A DNA stretch of 64,000 bases from Bacillota bacterium (GTDB taxonomy: Bacteria; Bacillota; Clostridia; Monoglobales; Firm-18). Location of the stretch: assembly GCA_023228885.1 (NCBI GenBank), contig JALOAJ010000002.1:1-64000 (forward strand), given 5' to 3'. The translations under genes were made by a program, and so were the position numbers. The notes under the pieces are model-generated. The model had not been told where the DNA came from. It worked only from the letters and a program-made list of their open reading frames with translations, and did no database searches. Below, piece after piece: positions 8,965 through 17,979 of the stretch; positions within the stretch are counted from its first letter, which is position 1; each line of letters begins with the position of its first letter.

Positions 8965-9486
8965 TTAGCTGTTCGCCCTGACAAATGGGTTGGTGTGTTT
9001 TTCCCTGCCGATGGTTGTTGAAAGCCCATGCCCCGGATACACCGCCGTGTCATCCGGCAAGCTATATAGTTTTTTTACGGACTTCTTCAGCACGTCAAAA
9101 TCCCCGCCCTCCAAGTCACATCTGCCTATCGAACCTTTAAAAAGAGTATCGCCGGTAAAAACAACGCCGCCTGAACTGAGGCAAACCCCATCCGGAGAAT
9201 GTCCCGGTGTTTTTATTATTGTTATGCTACGCGAACCAACAGTAAAATCTTCAGATGCAATCGGCACATTAAACTCCGTCTTAACCCTGTCAATTGCGCC
9301 GACATGGTCAAAATGCGAATGTGTAATGGCAATGTACTTTACAGTTAAACCGTCAGTTTTTATAGCTTCCAAAATTTTGTCCGCATCGTCGCCCGGGTCA
9401 ATAACCACCACTTCTTTTGTGGCGGCATCGCCAAACAAATAACAATTTGCCATAAGCGAGCCAACCGGTATTCGTTTTAGTATCAT
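8965..9486 (-). CDS. MBL-fold metallo-hydrolase (glyoxalase II-like)
   Basis: 173-residue metallo-beta-lactamase fold enzyme. Metal ligands are visible in order: THSHFDHVG, TPGHSPDG, FTGDTLF and VYPGHGLST. The FKGSIGRCDLEGGD segment and compact size match the small YcbL/GloB-like hydrolases common in Firmicutes; the substrate is not certain (a thioester such as S-lactoylglutathione analogues, or other). It lies 19 nt after rel and is probably the last gene of that run. Confidence 0.9.
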   Translation of the reverse strand: MILKRIPVGSLMANCYLFGDAATKEVVVIDPGDDADKILEAIKTDGLTVKYIAITHSHFDHVGAIDRVKTEFNVPIASEDFTVGSRSITIIKTPGHSPDGVCLSSGGVVFTGDTLFKGSIGRCDLEGGDFDVLKKSVKKLYSLPDDTAVYPGHGLSTTIGREKHTNPFVRANS

Positions 9487-9505
9487 AATAGCCCTACTTT
9501 CATTG

Positions 9506-11707
9506 TTATTGACGCTTTCGTATAACCGATATTACATTTTTTATTTTCCAAAATCTTTTTATAATTTTCTCCAACTGTTCTTTATCTTTAATTTCAAGCG
9601 TTATATTTATTATGGCAAGCGATTCTTTGGTGGAACGAGCATTTATAGCGTGCATGCTTATTTTGGATTCAGATACAATGTTTGTAGCCTCAAGCACAAG
9701 ACCTTGACGGTCGTTTGCAACAATTTGTATATCGGTAAAAAAGCTTGATTTATTGTCTTCATCCCACCACACATCAATAAACCGTTGTTCTTCTCCTAAG
9801 GCTTTATCTTGAAGATTAATTGCATTTATGCAATCCTTACGATGTACCGAAACCCCTCTGCCCCGCGTTATATATCCAACAATATCATCACCCGGCACAG
9901 GGTTGCAACAGCGTGAAAATCGTATCAAGCAATTATCTATCCCTTTTACAACGACGCTATTATTATTTTGAGCAGGTCTTTGTTTTGTAATGTGGGTAAT
10001 CTGGAGGTTGGTCTCATCAATTTTTTCTGTTTCACGATGTTTTTCTTTTATTCTTGATATTACTTTAGTTATCGGTATGCCTCCGTAACCTATTCCGGCA
10101 TGAAGGTCGTCCACCGATGAAAAATTATATTTTTTTAAAACTTGCTTTAGCCATTCGTTTTTAGTTGCCGCCGCTACCGGCAACCCGTTTCTTTTTAACT
10201 CCTTTTCAAGCATATCCCTGCCGCGAACGATGTTTCCTTCACGATTTTCCCTTTTAAACCAGTCGTTGATTTTTTTTCTTGCCTGTGATGTCTTAACCAT
10301 CTTAACCCAATCACGGCTGGGACCATGCGGCACGGATGAGGTGATAATTTCAACAATATCTCCGTTTTGCAACTTGTAATCAAGCGGCACAATTCTTCCG
10401 TTTATTTTTGCGCCGGTTGTTTTGTTACCGATTGCGCTGTGTATTGTGTACGCGAAATCAATCGGAATTGCCCCTGCCGGCAAATTGATTACATCGCCTT
10501 TCGGCGAAAAAACAAAAACTTCATCTTCAAATAAATCCATACGAATATTTCGCATAAATTCATCGGCGTCCGATACCGACTGTTCGCTGTGTATATCAAT
10601 CAGTTGCCGCACCCATTCAAGTTTGGAATCAATATCTCTTTTACCGGTTACCCCTTCTTTATACTTCCAATGCGCAGCAATTCCCACTTCTGCAATTTTA
10701 TGCATTTCCCATGTTCTTATTTGGATTTCAAAAGGTCGCCCGCGCGGACCGATAACCGATGTATGCAGCGATTGGTACATATTCTTTTTAGGCATGGCAA
10801 TATAGTCTTTAAATCGCCCCGAGATGGGCTTGTAAAGCTCGTGAACCAAACCAAGTACAGCGTAACACTCGCTTATCGATTCAGTAATAACCCTAACTGC
10901 AAGTAAATCATATATTTCTTCTATATCTATATTATTTGTATACATTTTTCTGTAAATGCTGTAAAAATGCTTAACACGCCCCTCTATTCGGGCGTTTATT
11001 TCAAGCTCATCAAGCTTCGTTTTAAGCATTTCCTTTAATGATTCAAGATAATCCTCCCGAACCTTTCTGTTAATTGCTATGCGTTCTGCAATTTCGTGAT
11101 AGGCGTCCGGGTCAAGATACAAAAGGGATAAATCCTCAAGCTCCCACTTTATTCTTGAAATTCCCAAACGGTGCGCAAGCGGAGCATATATTTCCATTGT
11201 TTCATGCGCCTTTTCAAGTTGTTTTTCCCGCTCTATGCTTTTTAGCGTGCGCATATTGTGCAGCCTATCCGCCAGCTTAATCAAAACAACTCTGATGTCT
11301 TTCGCCATTGCAAGAAACATTTTTCGGAAATTTTCAATTTGCTGTTCTTCTTTTGTGCTGTATGGAAGGCGTCCAAGCTTTGTAACCCCTTCAACCAAAA
11401 TGGCGACGGATTTGCCGAACATGCTTTTTATGTCCTCAATTTTATATTCGGTATCCTCGGCAATGTCATGAAGTAAGGCAGCAATAATCGACTCACAATC
11501 AAGCTCAATATCCGCAAGAATGTGGGCAACGCTCAAAGGATGGCTGACAAAAGGCTCACCTGACACCCTTGACTGACCTTCATGAGCGGTAACGGAAAAA
11601 TTAAATGCCTTATCAAGCGTTAATTCATCGTATTTTGGGTTGTATTCCGCTATTTTTTCTTTTAGATGTTGATATGATACTTCAATCGTTTCCTCGTGTT
11701 GGCGCAT
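9506..11707 (-). CDS. rel: Bifunctional (p)ppGpp synthetase/hydrolase
   Basis: 733-residue RelA/SpoT homologue that makes and destroys the alarmone (p)ppGpp. The N-terminal HD hydrolase is intact (LLHDIAEDT at about residues 73-81), the synthetase domain carries RFKDYIAMPKKNMYQSLHT with the RxKD signature of bifunctional enzymes rather than ExDD of RelA, then TGS (VFVFSPKGDVINLPAGAIPI), a Cys/His zinc-type region (RFSRCCNPVPGDDIVGYI) and a C-terminal ACT domain. ATG at 11707 behind GGGTGAT. recJ lies 45 nt upstream. Confidence 0.97.
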   Translation of the reverse strand: MRQHEETIEVSYQHLKEKIAEYNPKYDELTLDKAFNFSVTAHEGQSRVSGEPFVSHPLSVAHILADIELDCESIIAALLHDIAEDTEYKIEDIKSMFGKSVAILVEGVTKLGRLPYSTKEEQQIENFRKMFLAMAKDIRVVLIKLADRLHNMRTLKSIEREKQLEKAHETMEIYAPLAHRLGISRIKWELEDLSLLYLDPDAYHEIAERIAINRKVREDYLESLKEMLKTKLDELEINARIEGRVKHFYSIYRKMYTNNIDIEEIYDLLAVRVITESISECYAVLGLVHELYKPISGRFKDYIAMPKKNMYQSLHTSVIGPRGRPFEIQIRTWEMHKIAEVGIAAHWKYKEGVTGKRDIDSKLEWVRQLIDIHSEQSVSDADEFMRNIRMDLFEDEVFVFSPKGDVINLPAGAIPIDFAYTIHSAIGNKTTGAKINGRIVPLDYKLQNGDIVEIITSSVPHGPSRDWVKMVKTSQARKKINDWFKRENREGNIVRGRDMLEKELKRNGLPVAAATKNEWLKQVLKKYNFSSVDDLHAGIGYGGIPITKVISRIKEKHRETEKIDETNLQITHITKQRPAQNNNSVVVKGIDNCLIRFSRCCNPVPGDDIVGYITRGRGVSVHRKDCINAINLQDKALGEEQRFIDVWWDEDNKSSFFTDIQIVANDRQGLVLEATNIVSESKISMHAINARSTKESLAIINITLEIKDKEQLEKIIKRFWKIKNVISVIRKRQ

Positions 11708-11752
11708 CTTTTATCACCCGCTTACTTTTTATTTTAATTACATGTGGCGCTC

Positions 11753-13477
11753 CTACTGGAACCCTTGCTTTTTTATGTCTTTAATAACAAGCTGCACCTT
11801 CTTTTCGCCCCTGAATATATTAACATTTAAATTCCCCGCAACATTAACAACATCGCCGAAACTTATTTCATTTGCCTTATCCCCCATGCTAAAGCCTATT
11901 GCTTCAAGTTTTATGCCTTCTTTATCTACAACCATTTTTAAATGTTTTCCGCCGCTTAGGGTGGTAATATACGAAACCTTTGCATTATTATATGAAAAAA
12001 TCGGCTGTGCGTTTCCCATGCCAAAAGGCTCGAGCAACGAAAGGTGTTCAACAGTTTTTAAATTGATGTCTTCTTTTTGTATAGGCGAATCTATATAAAG
12101 AATAGGCTCAAAATCTTCTTCTGAAAGAACGCCCTCGGCAAACTTATTAATTTTATTGCTAAATGCATCAATTTTTTCAGATGAAAGTGAAAGCCCCGCC
12201 GCAAGGGCATGACCGCCGTATCGTGACAAATAATCTTTTGAATATGTAAGCGCTTCAAAAAGATTGAAGCCGCTTATACTCCTGCCTGAACCCTTTGCAT
12301 TTTTTTTATCAATTGAAATTAAAAACGAAGGTCGATAATATCTTTCGGTGATTTTAGACGACACAATGCCAATAACCCCTTGGTGCCAACCTTCCTTTGC
12401 AACCACAATCACATTATTTTTATGCAGGTTGTTACATTCTATCAGTTCAACCGCTTGCAAAAATATTTCATGCCCGATTTGTTGGCGTTGCTCATTTTCT
12501 TCTGAAAGCCGCATTGCAATTTCAAACGCCTTTTGTTCATCGGCGCACAAAAGTAACTCAAGGCTTTTATTTGCGTTTGAAAGCCTGCCTGCCGCATTTA
12601 AACGAGGCGCAAGTATAAAACCCACATGACCGGCAGTTATAGGCTTTCCATCAAGCTTTGTTGCCTTTAAAAGGGCATTTATTCCAATGTTGCCGCCGGA
12701 AGCAAGGTTTTTAAGACCGATTGAAACAAAAGCCCTGTTTTCGCTTACAAGCGGAGCAACATCAGCAACGGTGGCAAGGCAAACAAGCCCCGCATATCTA
12801 TCAAACAACAGGCTTTTATTTTTTCCGCCTTCGAGCGCCTCTATCAGCTTAAAAACAACCCCTGCCCCAACAAGCTCTTTAAAGGGGTATTCACAATCAT
12901 CCCTTTTAGGGTTAATTACGGCATGGCATTCGGGGATAACATTCTTACACTCATGATGGTCGGTCACTATAACATCCATTCCGAGGGATTTTGCATATTC
13001 TATTTCATCATGCGCCGTTACCCCTGTATCAACCGTTATGACAAGCTTTGTGCCTTTTTCGGAAATAATGTCAAGGGCGGATAAATTTATACCATACCCT
13101 TCGCTTTCTCTTTCCGGGATATAAAAGTCTGCATTTGCGCCCCTGTCAGTTAAATACATATACAAAATCGCCGTGGATGTTATGCCGTCTGCATCATAAT
13201 CGCCATAAATTGTTATACGCTCGCCGCTTTGCAATGCTTTTGTTATTCTGTCAACCGCTTTTTCTATATCCTTTAAAAGCGAATAACTATAAAACTTATT
13301 TTCCATTTGCAAGCCGTTATTTAAAAGGTTGCCTCTATTTTGCAGCACAGCGGCGGCAAGGCGTGAAATATCATATTGCACGCTAAGACGCGAAACAATA
13401 TCCTCATCGTAATTTTTATAAACCCACTTCTTTGAAGTAATTATAATCCCCTCACTATTTTGATGGATTTTCTGCAA
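11753..13477 (-). CDS. recJ: Single-stranded-DNA-specific exonuclease RecJ
   Basis: 5'-3' ssDNA exonuclease of recombination and repair. 574 residues in this reading, with DHH motifs YGDYDADGITS, VTDHHECKN and the DHHA1 motif GGHALAAGLS, then a C-terminal OB-like domain. The start is uncertain: TTG at 13477 overlaps the DUF4340 gene by 23 nt and has no Shine-Dalgarno sequence, while GAGGGG at 13453-13448 sits 6 nt before an in-frame ATT (13441) that would give MTSKKWVYKN, close to where clostridial RecJ proteins usually begin. Confidence 0.95.
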   Translation of the reverse strand: MQKIHQNSEGIIITSKKWVYKNYDEDIVSRLSVQYDISRLAAAVLQNRGNLLNNGLQMENKFYSYSLLKDIEKAVDRITKALQSGERITIYGDYDADGITSTAILYMYLTDRGANADFYIPERESEGYGINLSALDIISEKGTKLVITVDTGVTAHDEIEYAKSLGMDVIVTDHHECKNVIPECHAVINPKRDDCEYPFKELVGAGVVFKLIEALEGGKNKSLLFDRYAGLVCLATVADVAPLVSENRAFVSIGLKNLASGGNIGINALLKATKLDGKPITAGHVGFILAPRLNAAGRLSNANKSLELLLCADEQKAFEIAMRLSEENEQRQQIGHEIFLQAVELIECNNLHKNNVIVVAKEGWHQGVIGIVSSKITERYYRPSFLISIDKKNAKGSGRSISGFNLFEALTYSKDYLSRYGGHALAAGLSLSSEKIDAFSNKINKFAEGVLSEEDFEPILYIDSPIQKEDINLKTVEHLSLLEPFGMGNAQPIFSYNNAKVSYITTLSGGKHLKMVVDKEGIKLEAIGFSMGDKANEISFGDVVNVAGNLNVNIFRGEKKVQLVIKDIKKQGFQ

Positions 13478-14813
13478 AGGCTTTAATCTTCTCTATCATA
13501 TTTAAAACCTGTTCTTTTAGAACATAATATTCTGCCCTTCCGTTGATTTTAATGGCAACATATCTGTCTTGATATGCAACACCCTCTACGATATCGTCTT
13601 CCCTGCCGTCGTTAAAAGCGAACACGGCGGTAAAAATGGGTTGTCCCTGCGGCGCTTGCGCAACAATGCCGCGGAGGGTAAGACCGATAATTTCTTGATA
13701 GATTTTTTTAAAAGCGCTTTCATCGGCGGCATTACCGTTTATAAAGTACAAAGAATTTTCATCTTGATGTTCTATCTTAAAGTTATAAACTGCCCCCTCA
13801 TTGCTGAGCGTTATAGCATCAACTGTATCTATCATTTGCAAATAAACAAGGGTGTCAATTAGCAGCGTTGGGTTTACATCTCTATACCCGAAGGCAGATT
13901 CTAAAACTGTGTAAACAGCCTTTTCATCTTTTATTTTAACATAAAACCCGTTGTCCTCCCGTTCGCCCAAAAGTAAAGTTATCGGTTGCTTGTCCTGTTC
14001 GGTAAAGCTGATTGTATATGTCGGTTTATCAAGCCCATATTTTGCATATGATGCCGGGTTATCATCGACAAATGTTTCTATATTAATGTCGGTAATCTTC
14101 TCCATAACATTCATGCTGAAGTAATCGCTTGAAACATCCCGTTGGAAGGGTGAAACCATCTTCCATGGATTTAACGAGGCTGTACCCTGTTGGGATTCCT
14201 GCTCCGTCTTTAACTGCAAAACAATGTCCGCATCGCTTCGCAAAATTTGTATTTTTATAAGCTCCTCCGGGTTTATTTTTGCAAGGGAGCGCTCCCTATA
14301 AGTGTCCTCCGGCGCAATAAACGATTCAATTTTAGAAGAATACACGGTATATATTGTGTCATCATCTGCAGTTTTAAAATAGTAGCTTGAGCCAGTTGGG
14401 GTTTTGCTGCCTATAATAAAATGTTTTTCAGTTCCATCCGATAAAGCGACAAAAGGAGTGCCTGTTGGGTTTTCAAAACCAAAAATAGAGTAATCCGATA
14501 CATTATCTATTATTGTTTCGGCGTTTATACTTGAAAAATCGTATGCCAAGTTGTCTACCTTTACATTGTAAAGTTTTATTTCTTCTTTGCCGCGAATTGC
14601 CCATTTATCTTCCTGCGCGTAAAAGGCATACTCAAAATCAGCGGTTGCTATATTCATCAGCTTGATATTTTCTTTTTCGGTTTTAAAAATCGATATAACA
14701 TCCGGCAGGGTTCTATCAATTTCGTCTTGAGGCATGTTTAAATTGGTAATTCCAAAATAAGCGCCGACTAAAACTACAAGAGCAACTGCTGTTATGATAA
14801 TTCTTTTTCTCAC
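13455..14813 (-). CDS. DUF4340 domain protein linked to a Gld-type ABC system
   Basis: 452-residue protein with one N-terminal membrane anchor (residues 5-24, RKRIIITAVALVV) and a large extracellular part made of repeated beta-rich DUF4340 units (for example DFSSINAETIIDNV and FVALSDGTEKHFIIG). Function unknown; in many Clostridia it follows a GldG-like protein and an ABC-2 exporter, exactly as here. The GTG start overlaps the upstream stop as GTGA, with GGAGG 8 nt before it. Confidence 0.88.
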   Translation of the reverse strand: MRKRIIITAVALVVLVGAYFGITNLNMPQDEIDRTLPDVISIFKTEKENIKLMNIATADFEYAFYAQEDKWAIRGKEEIKLYNVKVDNLAYDFSSINAETIIDNVSDYSIFGFENPTGTPFVALSDGTEKHFIIGSKTPTGSSYYFKTADDDTIYTVYSSKIESFIAPEDTYRERSLAKINPEELIKIQILRSDADIVLQLKTEQESQQGTASLNPWKMVSPFQRDVSSDYFSMNVMEKITDINIETFVDDNPASYAKYGLDKPTYTISFTEQDKQPITLLLGEREDNGFYVKIKDEKAVYTVLESAFGYRDVNPTLLIDTLVYLQMIDTVDAITLSNEGAVYNFKIEHQDENSLYFINGNAADESAFKKIYQEIIGLTLRGIVAQAPQGQPIFTAVFAFNDGREDDIVEGVAYQDRYVAIKINGRAEYYVLKEQVLNMIEKIKAFAENPSK

Positions 14814-16198
14814 AAATGACGCCTCCTAAGCCATGTTATAAGCCCTGCCGCCAAAACAATTATTGGAAGGAAAATTGCAAAAACCAATGACCAAAGCTTT
14901 ATATCCTGTTGACGCATATCCAGTCTTGCCGGTGAAAGGCTTTTGGGGCGTATGTTCATGGGCTCCGTTTCATCAATTTGCCAATTTACGCTTCCCAAAA
15001 TAAAATCCTTGTTCATCATGGTAAATTCATCATTTAATATTTCCGATGTGCCCGCTACAAAGATTTTTCCTTCATTTTTGTTATCGTTATTATATCGGGT
15101 GGCAATAACGGCAACAGAGAAAGGTCCCCTTGCGCTTTGCCCCTGTCGGTCGTTAGCCATAGATTTATCCGATGATGTAAGCAGGGTTTCCACCTTGACA
15201 TAATTTTTTTCTTCCCATATGGGGGAAACCTCCATTGCTTGATACACCAATAAGTTCAAATTGTTATTTACGATAGCTGTTGTAATCGGATGGCTTTTTA
15301 CAATTGGCACAAAGCAAAGCGGGGTGTTATAGGCTATCCGCTTAGTGTCGCCTTCAAATATGATATTCCCGCCTATTGAAATTCCCAAATCGGAAAGATA
15401 CGATTCCAACCGAGGCAATGGCGGGGCGTTAAAATCAAGATAAACCTGAATGCTTTTACCCTTTTTTAAATAGCTGTCTACCGCCTCAATTTCATCGGCT
15501 GTAAAATCGGCTTTGGGTGAAATTATAACAAAGGCGTCAAAGCTTTCCGAAAAGCCCTCCGATAGGGTTGAAACAGTTTCAAATTCTATGTTATCTTCTT
15601 TTAAAAGCTGCTGCATGGCGGTGGAACTCTTTTCACCGTGTCCCTCCGTAAAGGCAACTTTTATGTCAGCCCTTTTTGAAAGCGAGGTTATGGCGGTTGT
15701 TATTTTATTTTCCGCATTAAATTGGTCGTTTGCACCGGACATGGGGTTGTAAGAATATAGCTCGGAAGATGAAATGACCTTGAAATTTTCACCGTTGTCA
15801 ACCACGATTGTTCCGGGGCTAATTGAGCTGCCCAATGTTTGATACCGCTGCACCTTTGACGGGTCTTTAACCGGGTCGTAAATCTTCAAGCTTAAATTCG
15901 AGTTTAAATTTACATAGCGCATAAGCAGTTCATGCTTTAACATGTCCTCATTGCCGGACACTTCGATTAAAACCAAATCAGTTTTTTCATTTATATTTTT
16001 AACTATTTCTATTGTTTGCTCTGTCAGCTCATAAATTTTACTTTCGGTAAGGTCTGCTTTCAGCGTAAATTTGTCGGATAGCACACCCACAATAACATTA
16101 ACTAAAATGGCAATTGCAATAAAACCTGCCAATGTAACGGCAGAACCCGAGCCGTATATAAATTTTTTATCGGTGAAAAACCTTTTTAATTTTTTCAT
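14810..16198 (-). CDS. GldG-like ABC-associated protein
   Basis: 462 residues: an N-terminal membrane helix (about 19-40), a large extracellular ABC_transp_aux/GldG-type domain (sequences such as KVAFTEGHGEKSS and FVIISPKADFTADEIEAVDSYLKKG), and a C-terminal membrane helix followed by RRRHL. In Bacteroidetes GldG works with GldA and GldF in gliding, but in Firmicutes the role is unknown. ATG with GGAG 7 nt upstream; it is sandwiched between the permease and the DUF4340 gene. Confidence 0.88.
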   Translation of the reverse strand: MKKLKRFFTDKKFIYGSGSAVTLAGFIAIAILVNVIVGVLSDKFTLKADLTESKIYELTEQTIEIVKNINEKTDLVLIEVSGNEDMLKHELLMRYVNLNSNLSLKIYDPVKDPSKVQRYQTLGSSISPGTIVVDNGENFKVISSSELYSYNPMSGANDQFNAENKITTAITSLSKRADIKVAFTEGHGEKSSTAMQQLLKEDNIEFETVSTLSEGFSESFDAFVIISPKADFTADEIEAVDSYLKKGKSIQVYLDFNAPPLPRLESYLSDLGISIGGNIIFEGDTKRIAYNTPLCFVPIVKSHPITTAIVNNNLNLLVYQAMEVSPIWEEKNYVKVETLLTSSDKSMANDRQGQSARGPFSVAVIATRYNNDNKNEGKIFVAGTSEILNDEFTMMNKDFILGSVNWQIDETEPMNIRPKSLSPARLDMRQQDIKLWSLVFAIFLPIIVLAAGLITWLRRRHL

Positions 16199-16249
16199 AG
16201 TAATCTCCAGTACTTTTTATTTTTTGCATACAGTATATATTTAAAGTAT

Positions 16250-16954
16250 TTAACTCCAGCGCCTTTTTTCTATTGTTTGAATTGTCAGGAAAATAAAAAC
16301 TGCCGCAAAACTGATAAAAAATATAATTGATGAAACGCTTAAAATGCCTGTTGTAAACTCGCTGTATCGATTCATTACAGATAACCAATCTATAACCTTT
16401 TTAACTATTGCATTGTTAAACAAAGATGCCACCATCCCGGAAAGCTGAATAAAAAGCAATATAACAAATGTGATTATAGCCGCTGTAATTTGGCTTTCGG
16501 TAGTGCATGAAACAAACACGCCCACGGCAATTAACGAACAGCCCAACAAATAAAACCCCAAATAATGAGCAATTATAGGAAAAATCATAAGGTTGCCGTA
16601 AAGCAGCATCATCAATGGATAAACAAGCGTTATTATAAGCGTGATTCCAAATAAGCAAATTGCTGAAAAATATTTGCCAAGAACTATTTTTGTTACCGTT
16701 ATGGGTGCGGTTAGCAACAGCTGGTCTGTTTTATTTCTTCGCTCCTCGGTAAAAAGCCGCATTGTAAGGAGCGGTACGATAAAAACCAAAATAACGGTTA
16801 GGTTGCTAAAATAATAAGCCATTTCCGTGATGGTGTTTTGCAGGTTTATCGCCACGAAAAAAATGCCGGAAAACAAAAGATAAACCCCAAGAAAAATATA
16901 ACCCGTCGGTGATGTGAAATATGCTTTCAGTTCCCTGTTAAATACTGCCGTCAT
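16250..16954 (-). CDS. ABC-2 type permease (GldF-like)
   Basis: 234-residue membrane protein with six predicted membrane helices, starting FNRELKAYFTSPTGYIFLG, which is typical of ABC-2 permeases of the GldF/NosY group, and containing MRLFTEERRNKTDQLLLTAP, the conserved cytoplasmic coupling segment. It overlaps the end of the ATPase gene by 17 nt and has GGAGG 8 nt before the ATG. It forms the membrane channel of the exporter with the next-door ATPase; the cargo is unknown. Confidence 0.92.
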   Translation of the reverse strand: MTAVFNRELKAYFTSPTGYIFLGVYLLFSGIFFVAINLQNTITEMAYYFSNLTVILVFIVPLLTMRLFTEERRNKTDQLLLTAPITVTKIVLGKYFSAICLFGITLIITLVYPLMMLLYGNLMIFPIIAHYLGFYLLGCSLIAVGVFVSCTTESQITAAIITFVILLFIQLSGMVASLFNNAIVKKVIDWLSVMNRYSEFTTGILSVSSIIFFISFAAVFIFLTIQTIEKRRWS

Positions 16955-17954
16955 TATTATCCGCCTCCTGTGCTGTATTTTCGCTTATATCCTCTTTTAC
17001 CTCATTGCTTGCCGCAGGTATTGGTTGTTCAACGGTGGTGAGTTTTAAAAATACATCTTCAAGCGATAAGCTTTGAGCGCCCAACTCTAAAATGGGCATT
17101 TGGTTTTGAGCAAGCAAATAAAACATTTCACGCCTTATATCGGCATCATCGGCGGTTTCAATGTAATAATCAAAGGCATTTTCGTCTTTTTTTACCGAAT
17201 TTATGTTCTGTATTTCATCAAAAGTGTGTAAAACATCCAACACCTTTTGTTCGTCGCCTTCTATTCTAACCTTAAAGCTTGAAGCGCCCGTCATGCTTTT
17301 TGAAAGGTTTTCGGGTGTGTCCTCCGCAACGATTTTTCCGTTGTTTATTATAACTACACGCTCACATATAGCGCTTACCTCGGGCAATATATGAGAGCTT
17401 AAAATGACGGTTCTTTCTTTGCCGAGTGATTTTATTACATTTCTGATTTCGTTTATTTGCTTAGGGTCCAAGCCCGCGGTGGGTTCATCTAAAATTAAAA
17501 TTTCAGGGTCGCCAAGGAGTGTTTGGGCAAGCCCGACCCTTTGTTTATAACCTTTTGAAAGGTTTTTGATAATTCGGTGCGCAACGGCTGTAATTTTTAC
17601 CGTTTCCATCACTTCTTTTATATGCTTTTGCACATCGTTTTTTATATTTTTTAACTTATATACAAACACCAAATAATCATACACCGTCATATCAAGATAT
17701 AGCGGCGGGTTTTCCGGCAAATACCCGATTTTGCTTTTAACCTGTTCCGGGTTTTTAAGAACATCAAGACCATCAACCTGACAAACGCCCGAGGTTGATG
17801 AAATATAGCCGGTGATAATGTTCATTGTTGTTGTTTTCCCCGCCCCGTTTGGTCCGAGAAAGCCAACAATCTCACCCTTTTCAACCTTAAAAGAAACATC
17901 GTCAACCGCTACCTTGTTGCCAAATCTTTTAGTAAGATTTAAGATTTCAATCAA
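16938..17954 (-). CDS. ABC transporter ATP-binding protein (GldA-like)
   Basis: 338-residue ATPase. Walker A GPNGAGKTTT, Q-loop region, signature NLSKGYKQRVGLAQ, Walker B ILILDEPTAGLDP and the H-loop SSHILPEVS are all present, followed by the C-terminal domain usual in ABC-2 exporters and a Glu/Asn-rich acidic tail. TTG start at 17954 with AAGGAG upstream. First gene of the GldA-GldF-GldG-DUF4340 set, 25 nt after aspS. Confidence 0.94.
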   Translation of the reverse strand: MIEILNLTKRFGNKVAVDDVSFKVEKGEIVGFLGPNGAGKTTTMNIITGYISSTSGVCQVDGLDVLKNPEQVKSKIGYLPENPPLYLDMTVYDYLVFVYKLKNIKNDVQKHIKEVMETVKITAVAHRIIKNLSKGYKQRVGLAQTLLGDPEILILDEPTAGLDPKQINEIRNVIKSLGKERTVILSSHILPEVSAICERVVIINNGKIVAEDTPENLSKSMTGASSFKVRIEGDEQKVLDVLHTFDEIQNINSVKKDENAFDYYIETADDADIRREMFYLLAQNQMPILELGAQSLSLEDVFLKLTTVEQPIPAASNEVKEDISENTAQEADNNDGSI

Positions 17955-17979
17955 ATTTCTTCAACTCCTTGTTTTCTCT

